In this document: positions 40,336-47,917 of the stretch, in pieces
Layout of the letters: each line of letters begins with the position of its first letter
How positions within the stretch are numbered: position 1 is the first letter of the stretch
Assembly (NCBI RefSeq): GCF_009709555.1
Contig: NZ_WJBG01000127.1
Coordinates: 186,001 to 250,000 of the forward strand
Reading direction: 5' to 3'
Length of the DNA stretch: 64,000 nucleotides
DNA from: Streptomyces blattellae
GTDB lineage: Bacteria; Actinomycetota; Actinomycetes; Streptomycetales; Streptomycetaceae
Notes under the pieces: generated by a model
The model's database searches: none
The model's input: only the letters and a program-made list of their open reading frames with translations
What the model was told of the DNA's origin: nothing
Made by a program: the position numbers and the translations under genes

Positions 40336-41748
40336 ATGGCCAAAGGCCGCAAGAACTCTCTCTACCGAGGAATCCCCGACGAGCTCTCCGCCCTGATGCG
40401 GACGGGCTGGGCCGACACCGAACGCAGGGACCTGACGCCGACCGGGCAGGCCCCGTACGCGGCCCGCCGCCGCGCCGCGCTGTCCGCCCGTTTCCCCGGC
40501 GAGCGGCTGGTCGTCCCGTCCGGAGGCCTCAAGATCCGCTCGAACGACAGCCATTACGCCTACCGCCCCTACACCGGCTATGTGCACCTGACCGGCGATC
40601 AGGCCCGCGACGGCGCCCTGGTCCTGGAACCCCGCCCGGACGGCGGCCACGACGCGCACTGCTACCAGCTCCCCCGCGACAGCCGGGACAGCGACGAGTT
40701 CTGGACGGGCTACACCGCCGAGCTGTGGATGGGCCGCCGCCGTACGCTCGCCGAGTCGGAGCTGGTGCTCGGCATGGAGTGCCGGGACATCCGGACGATC
40801 GCCGAGGACCTGGCGAAGTCCACCCGCACCCCCACCCGTGTCGTCCGCGGCGTCGACCCGTCACTGGAGGCGGTGCTCGCCACCGACGAGGAGCGGGACG
40901 ACGAGTTCGAGGAGGCCGTGTCCGGGCTGCGGCTGGTCAAGGACGAGTGGGAGACAGCCGAACTGCGCCGCGCCGTGGACGCGACCGTCCGCGGATTCAC
41001 CGATGTCGTACGGGAGTTGTCGCAGGCGATCGCCACCTCTGAGCGGTGGATCGAGGGCACCTTCTTCCGCCGGGCCCGCGTCGAGGGCAACACCGTCGGC
41101 TACGGCTCCATCTGCGCGGCCGGCGAGCACGCCACGATCATGCACTGGCAGGACAACGACGGCCCGGTCCGCCCCGGCGAACTCCTGCTGCTGGACGCGG
41201 GCGTGGAGACCCACACGCTCTACACCGCCGACGTCACCCGCACGCTCCCGATCAAGGGCACCTTCACCCCGCTGCAGCGCGAGATCTACGACGCGGTGTA
41301 CGAGGCCCAGGAGGCGGGCATGGCCGCGGTCAAGCCCGGCGCGCACTACCGCGACTTCCATGAGGCCGCCCAGCGGTCGCTGGCCGCCCGCCTGGTGGAG
41401 TGGGGTTTCCTCGACGGCCCGGCCGAGCGCGTGTACGAGCTGGACCTCCAGCGCCGCTTCACCATGGCGGGCACCGGCCACATGCTCGGCCTCGACGTGC
41501 ACGACTGCGCGCAGGCCCGCAACGGAGCCTACATCGACGGCGTCCTGGAAGCCGGTATGTGCCTGACCGTCGAGCCCGGCCTCTACTTCCAGCCCGATGA
41601 CCTGACCGTCCCCGAGGAATGGCGCGGCATCGGCGTCCGGATCGAGGACGACGTGCTGGTGACGGCGGACGGGAACGAGAACCTGTCGGCGGCGCTCCCT
41701 CGCTCCGCCGACCAAGTCGAGGCGTGGATGCGGGAGTTCGCGGGCTGA
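40336..41748 (+). CDS. pepP: Xaa-Pro aminopeptidase (peptidase family M24B)
   Basis: A 470-residue metallopeptidase. The N-terminal ~170 residues are the AMP_N-type domain, and the pita-bread catalytic domain follows, with metal ligands in LLLDAGVETHTLYTADVTRT (two Asp), GTGHMLGLDVHD (His), LTVEPGLYF (Glu) and GVRIEDDVLV (Glu). It removes N-terminal residues next to proline. The ATG at 40336 was chosen as the family-like start; the upstream frame is low-complexity. Divergence from the hydroxyproline dehydrogenase operon suggests joint use of collagen-like or plant cell-wall peptides as sources of (hydroxy)proline. Confidence 0.92.
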   Translation: MAKGRKNSLYRGIPDELSALMRTGWADTERRDLTPTGQAPYAARRRAALSARFPGERLVVPSGGLKIRSNDSHYAYRPYTGYVHLTGDQARDGALVLEPRPDGGHDAHCYQLPRDSRDSDEFWTGYTAELWMGRRRTLAESELVLGMECRDIRTIAEDLAKSTRTPTRVVRGVDPSLEAVLATDEERDDEFEEAVSGLRLVKDEWETAELRRAVDATVRGFTDVVRELSQAIATSERWIEGTFFRRARVEGNTVGYGSICAAGEHATIMHWQDNDGPVRPGELLLLDAGVETHTLYTADVTRTLPIKGTFTPLQREIYDAVYEAQEAGMAAVKPGAHYRDFHEAAQRSLAARLVEWGFLDGPAERVYELDLQRRFTMAGTGHMLGLDVHDCAQARNGAYIDGVLEAGMCLTVEPGLYFQPDDLTVPEEWRGIGVRIEDDVLVTADGNENLSAALPRSADQVEAWMREFAG

Positions 41749-41770
41749 CCCGGAAGGTTCGGCCGCCCGT

Positions 41771-41820
41771 CCTGACCAGGGCGCCGTCGGCGACCTGAAC
41801 GCCGGCGGTGCCCGGTCAGG
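41771..41820. terminator. Hairpin between convergent pepP and the MmyB-like gene
   Basis: CCTGACC (41771-41777) and GGTCAGG (41814-41820) pair, with additional GGGC/GCCC pairing inside. The right arm overlaps the stop of the convergent gene. It could end transcription from both sides. Confidence 0.45.
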
Positions 41821-42487
41821 CGTCGGGGGCGGAGACCACCGTGAGGTGGCTCGCCGTGCGGCGGACTCGTGCGGCCCTGCGGCCGGCGGGGGTGGCGCGG
41901 CGGGCGGGGCGCAGGACGAGCGTCATCCGCGTGTAGCCCATCTCGTGCAGTGTCCGGGGGGTTTCGTCGACGACCCGGCAGTCCGTGGTGCCCCAGCGCG
42001 GGTCCGGGTGCAGCAGCGGGCGGACCGCGCCGTCTTGGGCGAGGGCCTGCTCGCCCACCGCGCGGATCCAGTGCGGCAGGCCGTGCCGGTAGGCGGCCTC
42101 CATGATGGGGTCCTGGGCGATGTCCCGGCGGATCGACTGCAGCTCGTGGTCATGGCCGTGCCGCTCCACGGCGGCGGCGAAGAGGGCCAGCATCGGCAGG
42201 CACCAGCTCGACTCGTGTTCCCCGAGGACCGTGCTCGCGTCCGGGTGGAAGAGGACGAAGCGCAGGAAGTTGTCGTAGGGCATGGCCGTGGGGTGCGGGC
42301 CGATGCCGAGGAAAAGTGTCTCGAAAGCGGTGTTGGCCAGGACCACGTCCCAGCGGTGGTCCAGCACGACGGACGGGAAGGGGACGGCCTCCAGGAGGGC
42401 GGCGTAGTCCTGGAGATACGCCTGGGCCTCAAGACTCTCGGGAACGGGCCGCGGCGCCGGACGCTGCCCACCTGCCTGATATGCCAT
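41816..42487 (-). CDS. MmyB-like ligand-binding-domain protein without HTH
   Basis: A 223-residue protein that matches the MmyB-like transcription-regulator ligand-binding domain (PAS-like): PFPSVVLDHRWDVVLANTAFETLF, then NFLRFVLFHPDA, the long helices of the AAVERHGHDHELQSI region and a C-terminal TPRTLHEMGYTRMTLVLRP strand. In typical MmyB-type regulators an XRE HTH precedes this domain; none is present here. A divergent HTH gene lies 240 bases away, so the regulator may be split over two proteins. The start is ATG at 42487. Confidence 0.75.
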   Translation of the reverse strand: MAYQAGGQRPAPRPVPESLEAQAYLQDYAALLEAVPFPSVVLDHRWDVVLANTAFETLFLGIGPHPTAMPYDNFLRFVLFHPDASTVLGEHESSWCLPMLALFAAAVERHGHDHELQSIRRDIAQDPIMEAAYRHGLPHWIRAVGEQALAQDGAVRPLLHPDPRWGTTDCRVVDETPRTLHEMGYTRMTLVLRPARRATPAGRRAARVRRTASHLTVVSAPDA

Positions 42488-42601
42488 CGGGAGGTCACCC
42501 CTCTTGCCTATGCGGCCTTCACGCGGCGCCTTGATCCTCCTGCCCCGACGCGAGACGTGTCAACTATCGTGGCATTTCATGCCGGTTGACGACTGAAATT
42601 G

Positions 42602-42615
42602 GCCACAGTTGTGGC
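42602..42615. promoter_or_regulatory. 14-bp palindrome in a divergent promoter region
   Basis: GCCACA-GT-TGTGGC lies between the divergent MmyB-like gene and HTH gene (spacer 42488-42726), about 110 bases from each start. A TTGACG hexamer lies just upstream (about 42584). It is a plausible operator for the HTH protein encoded next to it; the site has not been matched to a known consensus. Confidence 0.4.
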
Positions 42616-42726
42616 GAGACCTGGATGCGAGTTCGAGCCACCGGCTACTCTCCGGGAAGTTCACGGCAACCCTGTGTGGTGAGAATGCCGGTGAGAAGGC
42701 CTGTGAGAGACGTGGGAGATCTGTCG

Positions 42727-43380
42727 GTGACGGATGGCTTCGAGAGTCCCGGCGCCCCGACGGCGGCTCTGCCGGCCGTCGTCGCCCGGGTCACCGCACT
42801 CGCCGACCGGCTCGGCGTGGCGCACGCGGACGTCTTCGACACCGGCCGTCTGTCCGTCGCCTCCGGCGTCCCCGAGCCCGTGGTCAAGGCCCTGCTGAGC
42901 GGCCGGCCCGCGGGCGAACCCGATGTGCAGGCCAGGTTTCTGCAACGCCTGGACCTGCTGCGCCGCACCCGGCTCAAGCCGAACGGGCGCAAGTACACCC
43001 AGCAGGAGATCGCCGACGGCGCGGGCATGTCGCGGCAGCAGGCGGGCGCTCTCATCAACGGCGACCGGCGCCCCACCATGGAGCACTGCGACGCCGTCCA
43101 GCGCTTCTTCCGGGTGCATGCCGGATTCCTCACGGCGGAGGACCCCGAAGCGCTCGCGGGCACCCTGCAACGCACCGAGCAGGAGCTGTTGCAGAAGCTC
43201 GCCGACCGTGAGAGGGAGGCGGCGGCCGACGCAGACGACCCGCTGGAGCGACTGCTGCAGGACCACGGCGTCCGCGGAATCGCCTGGCGGGCCGCTCAGC
43301 TGCCCACCGACCAGCACCGCGACAAGGTCGCCGAATGGCTGGACATGCTCCTGGAGAGCGTCAAGCGGCCCGAGTCCTGA
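42727..43380 (+). CDS. Helix-turn-helix (XRE-type) DNA-binding protein
   Basis: A ~217-residue protein. The HTH at about 90-150 (RKYTQQEIADGAGMSRQQAGALINGDRRPTMEHCDAVQRFF) has the pattern of actinobacterial EspR-like/XRE regulators, where the HTH is followed by 'ALxxFFxVxxxFL'. After it come ~70 acidic, helical residues (TLQRTEQELLQKLADREREAA) probably used for dimerisation. The GTG at 42727 was chosen because GGGAG lies eight bases upstream; earlier in-frame starts at 42586 and 42685 have poorer sites. It is divergent from the MmyB-like ligand-domain gene. Its targets are unknown. Confidence 0.75.
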   Translation: MTDGFESPGAPTAALPAVVARVTALADRLGVAHADVFDTGRLSVASGVPEPVVKALLSGRPAGEPDVQARFLQRLDLLRRTRLKPNGRKYTQQEIADGAGMSRQQAGALINGDRRPTMEHCDAVQRFFRVHAGFLTAEDPEALAGTLQRTEQELLQKLADREREAAADADDPLERLLQDHGVRGIAWRAAQLPTDQHRDKVAEWLDMLLESVKRPES

Positions 43381-43578
43381 TCTCAGCCCCAGGACCTGTA
43401 CGGCGCTCGGTCCGACGTGGTCGTCGAGGAACGCACCGCCCCCGGCCACCAGTTGGTCATCCTGGGCGTGGCTGGGCACTTGCCATGGGCTGAGTGGGCG
43501 AACCGGCAGCTGGCCGAGCCCGATTGTCAGTGGGGGGCGGCAAGCTTGGAGGTGCGTCACCCGCACGCGGGTGCGTGA
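43381..43578 (+). pseudogene. In-frame open stretch after the HTH gene stop
   Basis: Directly after the TGA of the HTH gene the same frame stays open for 65 codons (SQPQDLYGARSDVVVEERTA ... ILGVAGHLPWAEWANRQLAEPD) to a TGA at 43576-43578, with protein-like composition (one Trp-rich segment, high third-position GC). It has no start or ribosome binding site of its own. It may be a remnant of a C-terminal domain, of an unrelated gene, or an extension by readthrough. I cannot identify the family. Confidence 0.3.
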
Positions 43579-43609
43579 CCGACGATGCCGACGTGGGGAG
43601 AGCCGTCCG

Positions 43610-43846
43610 ATGCCGACCGCCTTGATGACCGACCGTGAGCGCACCGCCGTACAGGCCTATCTGCGACTGCTGCATACGGTGCGGGCGGCCTTCGACACCG
43701 CCGCCGGGCCGCCGGGCGGTGGCCGGCCGTTCGCCGTTCCGCCGTCCGTGCTGGCCGAGGCGGAGCAGGCGCTGGCGGAGGCGGGGCTCGCGGGCAACGA
43801 GGAGGAGTTCTTCCGGCTGTTGCAGAGCTGGTGCCCGGACTCCTGA
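43610..43846 (+). CDS. Small conserved-looking hypothetical protein
   Basis: A 78-residue protein: an N-terminal amphipathic helix (TDRERTAVQAYLRLLHTVRAAF), a Gly/Pro turn and a second helical segment (SVLAEAEQALAEAGLAGNEEEFFRLLQSW). The ATG at 43610 has an ideal GGGGAGAG eight bases upstream, which supports it as a real gene. No known domain is recognised. It ends one base before the convergent phosphopantetheinyl-transferase stop region. Confidence 0.6.
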   Translation: MPTALMTDRERTAVQAYLRLLHTVRAAFDTAAGPPGGGRPFAVPPSVLAEAEQALAEAGLAGNEEEFFRLLQSWCPDS

Positions 43847-43847
43847 C

Positions 43848-44531
43848 CTAGACCCGGGCCTCGTGGGGCACGGAGACGGCCGTCGCCACCAGGCCGCGTT
43901 GGACGGTCCAGCGGCCCGCGAAGTGCCCGAGCCGCCGCCCGCCGACGGACGGTCCGGGGACCAGCAGTTCGGCGCGGAAGGCGCCGGCCCACCGCTCCCC
44001 GGGCTCCGCGGAGATCTCGATGTCGGCCTCGGCGAAGTCCAGCCACTGCCGGGTGAGGGGGAACCACGCCTTGTAGACGGACTCCTTGGCGCTGAACAGG
44101 AGCCGGTCCCAGTGGATGTCCGGGCGGAGCACGGACAGGCTGGTCAGCCGGGGTCCCTCCGTGGGCAGGGACACGGCGGCCAGGACACCCTCGGGAAGCG
44201 GGTGATGGGGTTCGGCGTCGATGCCGATCGAGGCGAGGTCGGTGGCACGGACCAGTGCGGCGGCGTGGTAGCCCTCGCAGTGGGTCATGCTGCCGACCAG
44301 GCCGGCCGGCCAGCCCGGTGCGCCGCGTTCGCCGGGCAGGACGGGCTGCGGCGGCACGCCGAGCTTCTCCATGGCGCGGCGGGCACAGGCCCGTACGGTG
44401 GCGAACTCACGGCGACGCTTGTCGACCGCCCGCGCGACGACCGCCTCCTCCTCGGGGTACAGCGGCGCCGGCTCGTCGTCACCGTACGTCTCCACGGCCA
44501 CCACCGAGGCGGGCAGCAGCTCATCGATCAC
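43848..44531 (-). CDS. 4'-phosphopantetheinyl transferase (Sfp type)
   Basis: A 227-residue Sfp-type transferase with the two magnesium/CoA motifs: SIGIDAEPHHPLPE (G-I-D-x-E) and FSAKESVYKAWFPLT (F-S-x-K-E-S-x-Y-K), and the N-terminal RRREFATVRACARRAMEKLG. It transfers the phosphopantetheine arm from CoA to carrier proteins, giving holo-PKS/NRPS/ACP. The GTG at 44531, with GGGAGG upstream, was chosen; it overlaps the end of the metallophosphoesterase gene by 11 bases, so both are one transcript. No carrier-protein gene is in the window, so it serves remote clusters. Confidence 0.92.
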   Translation of the reverse strand: MIDELLPASVVAVETYGDDEPAPLYPEEEAVVARAVDKRRREFATVRACARRAMEKLGVPPQPVLPGERGAPGWPAGLVGSMTHCEGYHAAALVRATDLASIGIDAEPHHPLPEGVLAAVSLPTEGPRLTSLSVLRPDIHWDRLLFSAKESVYKAWFPLTRQWLDFAEADIEISAEPGERWAGAFRAELLVPGPSVGGRRLGHFAGRWTVQRGLVATAVSVPHEARV

Positions 44532-45387
44532 CTGGCCCGACCTCCCTGGGCAGTATGCGGCGCAACGCCCCCGGATCCTGGGGGCGTTTGCTCCATTCCC
44601 GCGGGTACCCCACGGACACCTCTTCGAAGCGGACACCGTCGTGCCAGGTCGTCCGCGGGATGTGCAGATGACCATAGACCATGGTCTCGACCCGGAATCT
44701 GCGGTGCCAGTCGGCGGTCAGCCCGGTGCCGCACCACATGGCGAACTCGGGGTACCACAGGACCTCCGTCGGGTGCCGGTCCAGCGGGTAGTGGTTGACC
44801 AGCACCGTCGGCAGGTCCTCGGGCAGTTCGGCGAGCCTGCGTTCGGTGGCCTCGACCCGGGCCCGGCACCAGGCGTCGCGGCTCGGGTAGGGGTCGGGGT
44901 GCAGCAGATACTCGTCGTTGCAGACGATCCCGGTTCCGTGCGCGTACGCCAGCCCCTCGTCCTTGGTGGCGCAGCCGGCCGGGAGGAACGAGTAGTCGTA
45001 GAGCAGGAACAACGGCGCCACGGCCACCGGGCCGCCGGGGCCGTCCCAGACGGGGTACGGGTCCTCGGGCGTGAGCACGCCGAGTTCGCGGCACACCTCG
45101 ACGAGGTGGTCGTAGCGGGCGACGCCGCGCAGGGTGACGGGATCCTTGGGGTGGGTCCACAGTTCGTGGTTGCCGGGGGCCCAGACGACCTTGCGGAAGC
45201 GGCCGGCGAGGGTCTCCAGGGCCCAGCGCACGTCGGAGACGGTCTCGGAGACGTCGCCGGCCACCAGGAGCCAGTCGTCGTCCGTGCCGGGGTGCATCTT
45301 CTCGACGAGGGCGCGGTTCTCCGGGTAGCTGATGTGCAGATCGCTGATGGCCAGCAGTTGCCCGGCACCACCGCCCGTCGACGTCAC
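44521..45387 (-). CDS. Metallophosphoesterase (calcineurin-like)
   Basis: A 288-residue protein with calcineurin-type phosphoesterase motifs: LAISDLHISYPEN (DxH), LLVAGDVSETV (GDxx), VWAPGNHELW (GNHE), VLVNHYPLDRHP and the VYGHLHIPRTTW (GHxH) block, so all metal ligands are present. It is intracellular, with no signal peptide. The GTG at 45387 has GGAAGGGG upstream. Co-transcription with a phosphopantetheinyl transferase suggests a role in phosphopantetheine or CoA turnover, for example removing the arm (inference from context only). Confidence 0.9.
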   Translation of the reverse strand: MTSTGGGAGQLLAISDLHISYPENRALVEKMHPGTDDDWLLVAGDVSETVSDVRWALETLAGRFRKVVWAPGNHELWTHPKDPVTLRGVARYDHLVEVCRELGVLTPEDPYPVWDGPGGPVAVAPLFLLYDYSFLPAGCATKDEGLAYAHGTGIVCNDEYLLHPDPYPSRDAWCRARVEATERRLAELPEDLPTVLVNHYPLDRHPTEVLWYPEFAMWCGTGLTADWHRRFRVETMVYGHLHIPRTTWHDGVRFEEVSVGYPREWSKRPQDPGALRRILPREVGPGDR

Positions 45388-45679
45388 CTGTTCGCCCCTT
45401 CCGCGCACGAATGGCTCCACGACAGCACATCCGCGGGGCCCCGGACAAGGCGGATCCCGGCGGCGGACAGTGCGGGCCGGCAGGCGACCATCGACCCGAC
45501 GTGCACCATCGAGAATCCGTAACACGCATGTTGCACGCCACACCCCCGCGAACCCGTATGATCGCCCCAACACCACCACCACGAACTTCCCTTCAGCAGG
45601 GCAGTTTGGTGTTCCCTCCATTCGATAGGCCGGGCGCGGCCTGCTCCGCCGTGCCCGCGAACCGTGAAAGGCGGCCTGC

Positions 45680-46801
45680 ATGGTCTCTCGCGTACGCGTC
45701 TGGCTCAACCGCACGTACGCGGAGAACGTGTTCTTCATGGATCAGCTGCGCCGAAATCCCAGTGATCGGGCCGTCGAGATCCATGCCACGCACGGGGACG
45801 CCGACTCCCCCGTGCTGGCCGCCGCCGACACCGCCGACGTCGAGCCGGAGGGCCTGTCCCCGGCCGCGTATGTCGAGTACGCCCTGGACCAGTGCGTACG
45901 CCGTGGCATCGACGTGTTCGTGCCCCGTATGCAGCAGGCGGCGATCGTGGCGCACCGCTCCGAGTTCGAGGCGGTCGGCACGGCGGTGCTCGCGCCGCCG
46001 CCCGAGGCCGTGGCCGTCTTCCAGGACAAGGTGATCGCGTACGAGGCGGTCGAGGCGATCGGGGTGCCGGTGCCGCCGTGGTGGCGGGTGCGGTCGGCGG
46101 ACGAACTCGTCGCCGCCGTCGAGGAGTTGGAGGCGGGCGGCCACAAGGCGTGCTTCAAGCCGGCGTCCGGCGCGGGCGGGGTCGGCTTCCGCAACATCAC
46201 GCGCGCCCCGTTCTCGATGATGCACCTGACCGGGTTCCCGAGTTCGTACGTCCCGCTCGACCTGGTCGTGCAGGCGGTGCGGCAGGCCGACGAGCCGGTG
46301 GACTGGCTGGTGATGCCGCGCCTGGAGCAGCCGGAGGTGTCGGTGGACTGCCTCACCGGGCCCGACAACCGGATCCGGCTGTCGGTGGGCCGCACGAAGG
46401 ACGGCCGCCGGCGCGGGTTCACTCTGCACGAGCAGTGGCTGGAGCCGGCGCGGGCGATCGCGGAGGGGTTCGGGCTGCACTATCTCTCCAACATCCAGTT
46501 TCGGATGTTCGGGGACACACCGGTTCTGATGGATGTCAACACGCGTCCGGCGGGCGGGCTGCATCAGCTGTCGCTGTGCGGGGTCAACGCGCCCTGGGCG
46601 GCCGTCCAGTTGGCACTGGGTGAGGATCCGGGTGAAATGGTTCCGCCGTTCCTCGGGCAGGACTACACGGTGGTGTCGGGGCCGCGGCCGTTGCGGGCGG
46701 TGTCGCTGCCGCACCAGAGGGTCGAGGAGTCGGCGCCGGTGCCTGCGGCGCCTGCGCCGGTCGACTCCGTCGAGGTGACGGCTGAGGCGCTGCCGCTGTA
46801 G
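45680..46801 (+). CDS. ATP-grasp domain protein
   Basis: A 373-residue ATP-grasp-type enzyme. It has the ATP-binding region AVFQDKVIAYEAVEAIGVPVPPWW, the nucleotide Lys in CFKPASGAGGVGFR (about 157-172), DWLVMPRLEQPEVSVDCL, and the metal-binding end QFRMFGDTPVLMDVNTRPAGGLH (Asp/Asn). It resembles the carboxylate-amine ligase ATP-grasps of carbamoyl-phosphate-synthetase-like type, which form peptide or amide bonds. The last ~35 residues are an Ala/Pro/Val-rich tail. It is divergent from the metallophosphoesterase and convergent with a sulfotransferase gene, so it could add an amino acid to a small molecule. The product is unknown. Confidence 0.82.
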   Translation: MVSRVRVWLNRTYAENVFFMDQLRRNPSDRAVEIHATHGDADSPVLAAADTADVEPEGLSPAAYVEYALDQCVRRGIDVFVPRMQQAAIVAHRSEFEAVGTAVLAPPPEAVAVFQDKVIAYEAVEAIGVPVPPWWRVRSADELVAAVEELEAGGHKACFKPASGAGGVGFRNITRAPFSMMHLTGFPSSYVPLDLVVQAVRQADEPVDWLVMPRLEQPEVSVDCLTGPDNRIRLSVGRTKDGRRRGFTLHEQWLEPARAIAEGFGLHYLSNIQFRMFGDTPVLMDVNTRPAGGLHQLSLCGVNAPWAAVQLALGEDPGEMVPPFLGQDYTVVSGPRPLRAVSLPHQRVEESAPVPAAPAPVDSVEVTAEALPL

Positions 46802-46811
46802 GCCGTCTGCC

Positions 46812-46841
46812 GGGCGCGAGTCTTCGTGGTTGCTCGCGCCC
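46812..46841. terminator. Nine-bp hairpin between convergent ATP-grasp and sulfotransferase genes
   Basis: GGGCGCGAG (46812-46820) and CTCGCGCCC (46833-46841) are perfect complements with a 12-base loop, starting 11 bases after the ATP-grasp stop and ending 22 bases before the sulfotransferase stop. It is well placed as a two-way terminator. Confidence 0.7.
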
Positions 46842-46862
46842 ACGCGGGCGGCCCAGGTCTGC

Positions 46863-47747
46863 TCAGACCTCGTACCCCCACGCCTGCGCGATCTCCTTCA
46901 GGCGCGGCGCGAGTTCGGCCGTGGGGTCGGCGGTGCGGGCGGGCTGGATGCGGCCCGACTTGATGGTGCTGCTCCAGTCGCCGAGCTGGGGGCGGAAGGT
47001 GCCGTGGTCGTTGTTGCCGTAGTCGAGCATGGTGCGCTCCCACTCGACGCCGAGGTAGTCGCACACGGCGCGGGTGGCCTTCTCCGGTTCGGCGGTGAGT
47101 TCCTCGTACCGGACGATGTGCGCGTTCCGGATGCTCTGCCGCGCCTCCTCCAGCTTCTCCGAGTAGTTGAGCACCTCGGCGAGGATGGCCTCGTGGTCGG
47201 GTTCCTTGCGGCGGTCGGTCAGGGACGCGACGATCGCGCCCGGGTGGCGCAGCAGCAGGATGTAGCGGGCGCCCGGCCAACATCGTTCCAGCCGGGGCCA
47301 GATGAGGGTGTTCGGCGGCGTCTTGTCGACGATGACGTCCTTGCCGCTGCGGGTCAGCTCCAGGTGCAGGACCCGGTCCCACAGCAGGTGCTCCAGCTCG
47401 ATCTTGTCGAGTTCCAGCGCCTTCATGGCGTCCGCGGTGAAGCTGCGGGTCAACTGGACGTGAACCGTGCGCAGATGCATCTCGTGCGGGGCGCGGATCC
47501 GGCTGTGGCTGTTCAGCAGCACCCGCAGCAGGGTCGAGCCGGAGCGCACCGAGGACAGCACGAAGACCGGCGACTCCACCAGCCGCGGGGCGAGCGGAGC
47601 GACGTATGCCGGCTGCTTGGGCTTCGCGGCGGGCCGGGGGGCGGGAATGGCGTCCAGGGGCCGACGCGGCGGGCTGACCGCCTGCATCATCAGCCTCCCC
47701 CGGCGCTTCAGCCCCTTGCCGATCGCTGACTTACGCGAGTCTCCCAC
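46863..47747 (-). CDS. PAPS-dependent sulfotransferase family protein
   Basis: A 294-residue sulfotransferase. The 5'-phosphosulfate-binding loop is FVLSSVRSGSTLLRVLLNSH, the 3'-phosphate region is RYILLLRHPGAIVASLTDRR, and VRYEELTAEPEKATRAVCDYLGV is typical of the family. It would transfer sulfate from PAPS to a hydroxyl or amine of a small molecule or glycan. The start is not certain: GTG at 47747 (preceded by AAAGGTG) gives a Lys/Arg-rich leader; ATG at 47690 or 47687 (after GGGGGAGG) would drop 19-20 residues. Its context does not name a substrate. Confidence 0.85.
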   Translation of the reverse strand: MGDSRKSAIGKGLKRRGRLMMQAVSPPRRPLDAIPAPRPAAKPKQPAYVAPLAPRLVESPVFVLSSVRSGSTLLRVLLNSHSRIRAPHEMHLRTVHVQLTRSFTADAMKALELDKIELEHLLWDRVLHLELTRSGKDVIVDKTPPNTLIWPRLERCWPGARYILLLRHPGAIVASLTDRRKEPDHEAILAEVLNYSEKLEEARQSIRNAHIVRYEELTAEPEKATRAVCDYLGVEWERTMLDYGNNDHGTFRPQLGDWSSTIKSGRIQPARTADPTAELAPRLKEIAQAWGYEV

Positions 47748-47917
47748 CGCGACACCTTTCTCGTACGCCTTACCCGGGCATCTCACGGGCAGTATGCAAA
47801 CTCCAGGTGTCCGGCAGGCAAAGTGCCAGCTCACGGACACCGGGTTTTCGGACGTGACCAGGCACTTTACTGCTTCCTTAAATCTTCGTGGGAGTTGGGG
47901 CCACAACGCCTTCACGA

